From: CAZBWE01 sp964440735
GTDB taxonomy: Bacteria; Planctomycetota; Phycisphaerae; Sedimentisphaerales; Anaerobacaceae
Direction of reading: 5' to 3'
Assembly (NCBI GenBank): GCA_964440735.1
Contig: CAYTTK010000095.1
Span: 1-10,096 of the forward strand
Length of the DNA stretch: 10,096 nt
Shown: positions 5,153 to 10,096 of the stretch, piece after piece
Layout: each line of letters opens with the position of its first letter
Position numbering within the stretch: the first letter of the stretch is position 1
Notes under the pieces: generated by a model
Databases searched by the model: none
What the model saw: the letters and a program-made list of their open reading frames with translations, nothing else
Told to the model about the DNA's origin: nothing
Made by a program: the position numbers and the translations under genes

Positions 5153-6847
5153 TTAGCCCGTCAGAAGCTCGAATTCTTCACTGCTAAGGGACTGTCTTAA
5201 TTTTTGCAGGGCGGTTAATTCGATTTGCCGGACTCTTTCACCACTCAAGCCAAGTTCCTCGCCGATTTGCTGCAATGTTTTTGTCTTCTTTTTTATCGGC
5301 AGTCCAATCGGCCCAAAACGATTCAGGATTATATGCTGCTCGCGCTCGGTAAGCTCGTTCTTTATAACCTGGGTTAAGCTCTGTCTCGCTCGTTCAAAAG
5401 CTGCGAAATCCACGGCCTCTTTGGTTCTCAAACCCCGCTGGACCTCTGCCAGCGAAGCTGCTCTTCTCCTGTCGGGCTCAGTATCCTTGCCGGATACTTT
5501 TGCGTATTCTTTGGCTATGTTTAACGAGGCAAGTCTGCTAAAGCGCAAGCCCTTTGTGTAATCGAATTCTTCGACCGCATTAATCAACGCAAAATTACCT
5601 TTGCTCACAAGCTCGGTAAAACTCACACCGATTCTGATATGTCTGCTTGCAATGCTCACGACCAGTCGCAGGTTGGCCTCGATTATCGTTCCTCTTATGT
5701 CTTCGGCCTGGGCTAAATAGTTTTCTATTTCTTTCAGCCTGGCGCTCGAGATACGATTAGGTTTTATGTCGGCTCTTTTTATGCCGGCCAGGTATTTCAG
5801 GTAATTATATCTGCGGAAAAGTTCGACTTCGCCTTCTCTATTGAGCACAGGGGCGTCCTTTAATATCTGCAAATACTCCGGCAGCAAATGTTCCCCAAAC
5901 AACTCGAAGGGTCTAATATCTCCGCTTGAGGCCCTCTTTTGAACACCAATAGGTTTTGCGAGAATCTCCTCTCCGGCGTTTTCTTTAAAAAAGTCATTGC
6001 TGGCCACAAATTCGATTCTTTTGGCGAGAAGCGCCCTTGCCCTTCTTACATTTATAATTCGGTATATCGAACTTTTACTGCGATTGAACCGCGACATCAA
6101 CTCACTGATGTCGCAATCCTGTTTATACAGCTTGTAGATATCAGCGGACTGGGCGGTATCTATTATGCCGGAAGGTCTCGAAAAAATAGACTTGTCCGGA
6201 TGGGCCTCCTCGTATCTCAGCAGGGTATACCTGACCGTTTCGTGGGCTTTATCAAATTTAGCAGCTACTCTATTTATGATTTGATAACGGGACAATTTGG
6301 TCGTAGCTGCAAGCTTGGCTGCCTGCTTTATAATTTGCCGTTTTTGTTTATCCGTCATCCGCTCGAAAGTTTTTGCTTTGGCGGTAAGGTCTGGATTTTG
6401 ACCGGCAAATTTATCAACGGTCGATTGCAAAAAGCCAAAACGCTTTTTGCCGTCATCAAAGATAAACTTCCTCGCAATCAGGCCTCGTTTTCGCCAGCGT
6501 TGGGTTGTCTTTGTTGAAACGTTGAAGACCTTTGCAAGCTCTTCAATGCTATAAACTTTTTCGCCTTGCTCAATCGCTGGCTGGGCAAGCCGGCCGCTCA
6601 GCTTTGAAATGAAAATCTGCAAGTCCCCGACAAGCTCATCGCCTTTTATAAGCTGCCGGGCTGTCTCGCCTTTGGGGTGGTAACCTGTGATACGAAAGCA
6701 CACAAACTCAAAAGGATACTCCTTGTTCTTATCGACAACCTCAAAAAGTTTCTCAGCAGCATCAAGTTGTTTTCGGTGTTGCTTTTGTGGGGCAAACCGA
6801 AGCTGCATCAACAATTCGGCTAAATTTTGGTTTTTTATCTTACGCAT
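5153..6847 (-). CDS. Sigma70-family RNA polymerase sigma factor with multiple N-terminal helix-turn-helix segments
   Basis: 564 residues. Residues 97-145 form a MerR/excisionase-like winged helix (YSIEELAKVFNVSTKTTQRW, then RRFGF-type wing KKRFGFLQSTVDKF). Two further helix-turn-helix-like segments lie at about 185-213 (RYQIINRVAAKFDKAHETVR) and 237-266 (LYKQDCDISELMSRFNRSKS). The sigma part starts near 322 with a region-1.2-like helix (LPEYLQILKDAPVLNREGE). Region 2 spans about 387-450 (NLRLVVSIASRHI; FTELVSKGNFALINAVEEF; DYTKGLRFSRLASLNIAKEY). Region 4 lies at about 490-555 (LTEREQHIILNRFG; LQQIGEELGLSGERVRQIE). Only about 40 residues separate regions 2 and 4, so region 3 is missing or minimal. 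No Shine-Dalgarno site precedes the ATG. Promoter recognition is clear from region 4. The extra DNA-binding segments, unusual for a sigma factor, may add a second operator specificity. The gene stands alone, convergent with the SpoIIM-like gene. Confidence 0.88.
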   Translation of the reverse strand: MRKIKNQNLAELLMQLRFAPQKQHRKQLDAAEKLFEVVDKNKEYPFEFVCFRITGYHPKGETARQLIKGDELVGDLQIFISKLSGRLAQPAIEQGEKVYSIEELAKVFNVSTKTTQRWRKRGLIARKFIFDDGKKRFGFLQSTVDKFAGQNPDLTAKAKTFERMTDKQKRQIIKQAAKLAATTKLSRYQIINRVAAKFDKAHETVRYTLLRYEEAHPDKSIFSRPSGIIDTAQSADIYKLYKQDCDISELMSRFNRSKSSIYRIINVRRARALLAKRIEFVASNDFFKENAGEEILAKPIGVQKRASSGDIRPFELFGEHLLPEYLQILKDAPVLNREGEVELFRRYNYLKYLAGIKRADIKPNRISSARLKEIENYLAQAEDIRGTIIEANLRLVVSIASRHIRIGVSFTELVSKGNFALINAVEEFDYTKGLRFSRLASLNIAKEYAKVSGKDTEPDRRRAASLAEVQRGLRTKEAVDFAAFERARQSLTQVIKNELTEREQHIILNRFGPIGLPIKKKTKTLQQIGEELGLSGERVRQIELTALQKLRQSLSSEEFELLTG

Positions 6848-6890
6848 AAGCTAGATAAATCCGAAATCCGAAGCATGAAACACAAAGTAT

Positions 6891-6955
6891 GGTAATTGGT
6901 TAAATGGTAACTGGTTAAATTGTTACTAATTACCAATCACCAATTACCCGTTACC
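6891..6955. repeat. GGTAATTGGT/ACCAATTACC inverted and tandem degenerate repeats
   Basis: GGTAATTGGT (6891-6900) has a perfect reverse complement ACCAATTACC at 6939-6948. Flanking and nested variants (GGTAACTGG at 6906, TTACCAATCACC, GTTACC at 6950-6955) repeat the same unit. The cluster could fold into a long AT-rich hairpin or mark a dispersed repeat family. It lies upstream of the large sigma gene, so a regulatory role is possible but not shown. Confidence 0.65.
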
Positions 6956-7064
6956 AAAACATTTAAACCTGTTTCTCCACAGGACGCCTGTCGGCGGAAT
7001 TTCAAAATTAGATATTCGAGTTTTCTTACTTGACCAAATGTCCATTTTATCATATTAAGCGAAA

Positions 7065-7092
7065 AAAAACAGCGTTTTTCAACGCTGTTTTT
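7065..7092 (-). terminator. Intrinsic terminator, probably bidirectional
   Basis: A perfect 12-bp stem AAAAACAGCGTT / AACGCTGTTTTT with a 4-base loop (7077-7080). Read on the minus strand it is followed by a run of eight T, which places it about 110 bases past the stop of the corrinoid-protein gene and makes that gene the end of its transcript. On the plus strand there is a shorter T run of five. Confidence 0.85.
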
Positions 7093-7202
7093 GTTCTATC
7101 TTGTCGAACTAAGGTAATCAACCCACATCGCAAAGACGAGGGCTAAGAATTTAGCGTTTTATGACCTGCGTACTTATGCTCTTATGTTCTTGTCCTTTTT
7201 AT

Positions 7203-7829
7203 TTAGGCAACAAGACTCTTTGCCAAATCCACCGCCGAAGCGGCATCGGCTGCGTAGCCGTGGGCGCCAATCTTGTCGGCATAACCCTGCGTTACAGGCG
7301 CCCCGCCTATCAAAATCCTCACCGGCAGGCGGGCTTGCTGGATAGCCTTTATGGTCTTCTCCATACCGGGCATTGTCGTCGTCAAGAGCGCACTCATACC
7401 AATCAACTGTACCCCTGTTGTCCTGGCCTGCTCGACAAACTTTTCGGGACTGACATCGACACCGAGGTCAACAACGTCAAAGCCGGCACCTTTGAGCATC
7501 ATTGCTACTAAATTTTTGCCGATGTCGTGCAGGTCACCCTGCACAGTCCCTATCAGGAACTTTCCGACCGGTTTGACACCGGCCTTAACGAGTTCCGGCT
7601 CAAGAACCTCCATCGCCATTTTCATAGCTCGTGCGGCAATAAGCACCTCGGGTATGTAAATCTCGCTCTTTTTGAAGCGTTTACCTATGATGTCCATACC
7701 TGCGATTAGTCCCTTGTCGAGAATGTTTTTAGGTGCTGTTCTTTCATTAAGAGCCGACCTGGTAATCTCTGCCGCTGCACTCTGGTCACCTCTAATAACC
7801 GCATCAGCTAATGACTTCAAATCTGCCAT
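7203..7829 (-). CDS. Corrinoid (B12-binding) protein of a methyltransferase system, MttC/MtbC-like
   Basis: 208 residues, the usual length for this family. Residues 1-85 form the helical cap domain (ITRSALNERTAPKNILDKG, then LIAGMDIIGKRFKKSEIYIPE and VLIAARAMKMAMEVLEP). Residues 88-208 form the cobalamin-binding Rossmann-type domain. The base-off/His-on motif D-x-H-x-x-G is present as GDLHDIGKN (98-106), followed by the SALLTTTM (146-153) and GGAPVT (175-180) motifs that hold the nucleotide tail. Such proteins carry a methyl group on Co(III) between a substrate-specific MttB- or MtxB-type methyltransferase and a tetrahydrofolate or CoM methyltransferase. Likely substrates are methylamines, betaines or methoxy compounds, and the protein alone does not say which. 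A GAGGTGAG ribosome site precedes the ATG. No methyltransferase gene is adjacent: 532 bp of non-coding DNA lies upstream and a terminator downstream, so it appears to be transcribed alone. Confidence 0.93.
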   Translation of the reverse strand: MADLKSLADAVIRGDQSAAAEITRSALNERTAPKNILDKGLIAGMDIIGKRFKKSEIYIPEVLIAARAMKMAMEVLEPELVKAGVKPVGKFLIGTVQGDLHDIGKNLVAMMLKGAGFDVVDLGVDVSPEKFVEQARTTGVQLIGMSALLTTTMPGMEKTIKAIQQARLPVRILIGGAPVTQGYADKIGAHGYAADAASAVDLAKSLVA

Positions 7830-7901
7830 CTCAACTCACCTCAGACAATATAAATCCTGATTAGATTAAAAGCTTCTAACAAAAAGAAATATTCTACCTT
7901 T

Positions 7902-7964
7902 GTCATTCCGTGCTCGACACGGAATCCATATCTTTTACTGGATTCCTGCTTTCGCAGGAATGAC
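7902..7964. repeat. REP-like twin hairpin element
   Basis: Two adjacent stem-loops: ATTCCGTG-CTCGA-CACGGAAT (7905-7925) and ATTCCTGC-TTTC-GCAGGAAT (7942-7961). The outer ends GTCATTCC (7902-7909) and GGAATGAC (7957-7964) are also complementary. This GTCATTCC...GCTTTCGC...GGAATGAC layout is a widespread form of dispersed extragenic palindrome in bacterial genomes. It lies just upstream of the corrinoid-protein gene's start. Confidence 0.75.
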
Positions 7965-8015
7965 TATTGGTCATTTTGTTAGATGCTCTAAATTTGCTTT
8001 TCCAATCCATCATCC

Positions 8016-8069
8016 GTAGTGCCGTAAGGCCGTTAGGCATCCCCGAGCGGAGGCATCCCTTCGGGACTA
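8016..8069. repeat. GC-rich imperfect inverted/direct repeat patch
   Basis: GTAGT at 8016-8020 pairs with ACTAC at 8065-8069. AGGCATCCC occurs directly repeated at 8035-8043 and 8051-8059, and short hairpin-forming pieces (CCTTCGGG) lie within. The base composition contrasts with the AT-rich DNA around it, so it may be another dispersed repeat. No function is assigned. Confidence 0.45.
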
Positions 8070-8203
8070 CGAAGGACGAACGACCAAAAATATTATTTGA
8101 CAATATTCTTCAATCTAAAACAAGTGCTAAATAAAACTTTTTTCCCACAAAAAGGTTTTCTGCGAAATAATGGGATAATGGTGAAAAAGCAAAATTACAT
8201 TAT

Positions 8204-8232
8204 TTGAAAAAAACCTCAGATAATAGTATAAT
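8204..8232 (+). promoter_or_regulatory. Consensus sigma70 promoter for the Etf gene
   Basis: TTGAAA (8204-8209), a 17-bp spacer and TATAAT (8227-8232): a five-of-six match at -35, a perfect -10 and optimal spacing. The predicted transcript start near 8239 leaves a leader of about 120 bases before the ATG at 8362. Confidence 0.8.
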
Positions 8233-8238
8233 ACTCTT

Positions 8239-8361
8239 TTTGCTGCTTGGGTATTATTTGCCTTATGTAAATAACCCTGGAAGATAATTAGGTTACCATT
8301 TTAAGGTCTTTGCGTCGAACCCTGATGGTTCCCCAATAGATGAAAAATATAAATACGAAAT
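8239..8361 (+). promoter_or_regulatory. Long untranslated leader of the Etf mRNA
   Basis: About 120 bases of leader without a clear Shine-Dalgarno site before the Etf ATG. It contains a small hairpin GAACC-CTGAT-GGTTC (8317-8331) and a nine-codon frame (8340-8369, MKNINTKYE) that overlaps the Etf start in another frame. I do not recognise a known riboswitch. A regulatory role is only a possibility. Confidence 0.3.
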
Positions 8362-10096
8362 ATGAGTAACTATATAGTTTTAGTAAAACAGGTTCCTGAC
8401 GTAACACAAATCACCGACAATGCGTTCGACCCGGAAAGCGGCACGCTTATCCGAACACGCCTTGCCAGCGTCATCAACGAGCTGGACGCACAGGCACTGG
8501 CTTTTGCAAACTACATGAAAAATGTCAGCAGCGACCAAAAGGGTAAAATCATTGCTTTAACTATGGGGCCGCCAATGGCTGAAGAGGTCCTGCGATACGC
8601 CCTGAGTAGATGTGCCGATACAGTAGTTCTGCTGACGGACAAAGCTCTCGGCGGCGCAGATACCGTGGCAACGGCTAATCCACTGGCATTTGCCATCAGA
8701 AAAACAGTCAAAGAAATCCTAAAATCCGACAATGATTATTTCGTGGTCACAGGAATGCAGTCGGTTGATGGTGACACGGCTCAGGTGCCTTCACAAATCG
8801 CCGAAGAGCTGGCCCTGCCCTGTATAGCTTATGTTACAAAAGCAGAATACAAAAATAACCGTTTTGAATTCACGCGTATTATAAGCGGCGGCAGCCAGAT
8901 AGTTGCGGCAAAGAAACTGCCGGCCGTAATAACCGTTGCAAAGTATGAATATCCACTCTTTACCACATTTGCAAAAACCAGATGGGCAAATAGAACAGAA
9001 GTTATTCAATGGAATAGCGATGACATTAATGCAACCCTCATCGGCGTTAAAGGTTCAAAGACCAGCGTGATAAGAGTTTTCCCGCCCGGAAAAAGCACGA
9101 GAAAATGCCATCAGGCCAGCGACGTAAAATCATTAGCTAAACTGATTGTTGAAAGCTTCAGGAGCGGAAACGGCGCCACCGGTAAGGCCGACAGCGGCCA
9201 GGAACCCCGTTATGTTTTGCCCAATAGGCGGGCAGATAAATTCGACAGAAGCTTCGAAGGAACGAAAAAGGAACAAGAGGATTATGAAACTCTGGTTGGG
9301 ATGCTTAAAAAGCTTGGCATTACCGACATCAGCCGCATCGATGATGCCGAGAAGCAAAGAATTCTTGACGCTGCAAGCGAGCGATTTCATAAAAAGGCCC
9401 TGGAGGATATGCTCGACGGCCTGAAGCTGACAGAACCAAGCTTTCAAGGCGAGGTCTGGGTAGTCCCCGAACACAGCGATGGTACCGTTCATCCAGCTAC
9501 ATTTGAGCTTATCGGCAAAGCTCGCAAACTTGCTGATTCGCTACAAACCCAGGTGGGCGTTGCTATAGCCGGCTACGAGGTCGAGCCGATGGCGAATGAG
9601 CTTATCGCAGCCGGCGCAGACAACATCTACATCATCGAGGATAAATTGCTCAAAGCATTCGACCCGACCGCCCATCGAAAAGCCATCGCCAATGCGATAA
9701 GCACATATTGGCCGCAAATCGTCCTGTATGCGGCGACTCCACAGGGCAGATTGCTGGCACCTATGGTCTCATACAGAGTTGGCTGTGGACTGACTGCTGA
9801 CTGCACCGGTCTGGATATCAAAGATAACTCACGAAATGGCTATATAGGTATCCTGTTGCAGACCCGCCCGGCCCTCGGCGGAAACGTTATGGCTACTATT
9901 CGCACCAAGAACTCAAAGTCTCAAATGGCTACAGCAAGACCCGGTGTTATGAAACGTCTGCCACCTGATTATTCGAGAACGGGTAAAGTAATCAAACACA
10001 AAGTTGAGCTTACCGACGACGACATTAGTCTTAAAATCCTCAAAACCGAGCTCGGTACCGGTGAGGTAGACTTCGGTGCCGATGTGATTGTCAGCG
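8362..10096 (+). CDS. Electron transfer flavoprotein, EtfB-EtfA fusion, 3' end beyond window
   Basis: 578 codons are open from ATG 8362 to the window edge without a stop. Residues 1 to about 243 are the beta subunit: SNYIVLVKQVPDVTQI (2-17), LGGADTVATANPLAFAI and GMQSVDGDTAQVPSQIAEEL (nucleotide-binding loop), ending in GVKGSKTSVIRVFPP. A helical linker of about 120 residues follows, with DISRIDDAEKQRILDAA and FHKKALEDMLDGL. From about 363 the alpha subunit begins (GEVWVVPEHSDGTVHPATFE), with AATPQGRLLAPMVSYRVGCG, LTADCTGLDI and ALGGNVMATIRTKNSKSQMA as alpha signatures. The FAD-binding C-terminal domain starts only at the window end. Etf passes electrons between flavin dehydrogenases and quinone or ferredoxin pools, and some forms bifurcate electrons. 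The sequence here does not settle which type this is. It has its own strong promoter and is divergent from the corrinoid-protein gene. The start lacks a clear ribosome site. The two subunits are normally separate genes. Confidence 0.93.
   Translation, partial: MSNYIVLVKQVPDVTQITDNAFDPESGTLIRTRLASVINELDAQALAFANYMKNVSSDQKGKIIALTMGPPMAEEVLRYALSRCADTVVLLTDKALGGADTVATANPLAFAIRKTVKEILKSDNDYFVVTGMQSVDGDTAQVPSQIAEELALPCIAYVTKAEYKNNRFEFTRIISGGSQIVAAKKLPAVITVAKYEYPLFTTFAKTRWANRTEVIQWNSDDINATLIGVKGSKTSVIRVFPPGKSTRKCHQASDVKSLAKLIVESFRSGNGATGKADSGQEPRYVLPNRRADKFDRSFEGTKKEQEDYETLVGMLKKLGITDISRIDDAEKQRILDAASERFHKKALEDMLDGLKLTEPSFQGEVWVVPEHSDGTVHPATFELIGKARKLADSLQTQVGVAIAGYEVEPMANELIAAGADNIYIIEDKLLKAFDPTAHRKAIANAISTYWPQIVLYAATPQGRLLAPMVSYRVGCGLTADCTGLDIKDNSRNGYIGILLQTRPALGGNVMATIRTKNSKSQMATARPGVMKRLPPDYSRTGKVIKHKVELTDDDISLKILKTELGTGEVDFGADVIVS

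Larger units (their letters stand above)
6848..7202. other. Intergenic region with inverted repeats
   Basis: 355 bp lie between the start of the large sigma gene and the stop of the corrinoid-protein gene, both on the minus strand. It holds a GGTAATTGGT-type repeat cluster (6891-6955), a short palindrome ACAGGACGCCTGT (6979-6991) and a strong terminator hairpin (7065-7092). I see no convincing protein-coding frame or RNA gene in it. Confidence 0.6.
7830..8361. other. 532-bp divergent intergenic region
   Basis: This region lies between the divergent corrinoid-protein and Etf genes. It contains a paired-hairpin REP-like element (7902-7964), a repeat-rich GC patch (8016-8069), a consensus promoter (8204-8232) and an untranslated leader of about 120 bases. 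The small minus-strand frame across 7903-8103 translates the repeats and is not taken as a gene. Confidence 0.7.

Noticed and set aside
5939..6517. Plus-strand frame of 192 codons
   Set aside because: It lies entirely antisense within the large sigma gene, whose domains are clearly readable. No independent support.
6848..7202. Possible CRISPR array in the repeat-rich intergenic region
   Set aside because: The repeats are short, degenerate and in both orientations, without regular spacers, and no cas gene is present.
7161..7511. Plus-strand frame of 116 codons
   Set aside because: It is antisense to the corrinoid-protein gene, crosses the terminator side, and has no motif support.
7903..8103. 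Small minus-strand frame of 66 codons
   Set aside because: Its translation (including SCESRNP) is the typical product of reading through REP-like repeats. It has no ribosome site and no coding pattern.
8239..8361. Riboswitch, for example cobalamin or flavin type, in the Etf leader
   Set aside because: None of the conserved boxes of known classes could be seen and the hairpin is very short.

Overview
The window reads as a chromosomal segment of an anaerobic bacterium. Planctomycetota, probably Phycisphaerae-like, is my best guess. This rests on sigma-factor styles I associate with that group, weak use of Shine-Dalgarno sites at some starts, and moderate GC. It is an inference, because the window holds no rRNA or other phylogenetic marker. 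A run of exactly 100 N (3655-3754) marks a scaffold gap of unknown true size, so the sequence is probably a draft or metagenomic assembly.

Layout. Positions 1-123 (+) are the 3' end of a ferredoxin gene. A minus-strand operon runs from about 1905 down to 147: an ECF sigma factor, a small one-helix membrane protein that overlaps it by 4 bp (possible anti-sigma factor), and a signal-peptidase-I-like membrane protein whose catalytic serine position is Phe. proC (2046-2855, -) lies upstream of that operon. It is divergent from a flavin-reductase-fold gene (2946-3470, +) that has a good sigma70-type promoter. A fragment resembling the start of another ECF sigma gene (3517) runs into the gap. After the gap come a MacB-core-like membrane protein (3756-4673) and a SpoIIM-like membrane protein (4719-5141). 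These two share one reading frame, split only by a TAG codon. Convergent to them is a 564-residue sigma70-family protein with several N-terminal helix-turn-helix segments (5153-6847, -). Then come an intergenic region with inverted repeats and a strong terminator, a stand-alone corrinoid protein of methyltransferase systems (7203-7829, -), a 532-bp intergenic region with REP-like hairpins and a consensus promoter, and a 5'-complete, 3'-truncated gene encoding an EtfB-EtfA fusion (8362 to the window end, +).

Functionally, the window mixes anaerobic electron and one-carbon metabolism (ferredoxin, electron-transfer flavoprotein, corrinoid protein) with envelope and regulatory genes (two or three sigma factors, a degenerate signal peptidase, a MacB/SpoIIM-like membrane protein).

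Most notable: (i) the ECF sigma gene and the MacB/SpoIIM gene are each interrupted by a single in-frame TAG, with convincing coding sequence on both sides; (ii) the signal-peptidase homologue keeps the lysine and the GDN..S.DSR boxes but lacks the serine; (iii) the large sigma factor and the Etf fusion have unusual architectures. The two ambers could be draft errors, pseudogenes, regulated readthrough or amber recoding. The sequence alone cannot decide between these.
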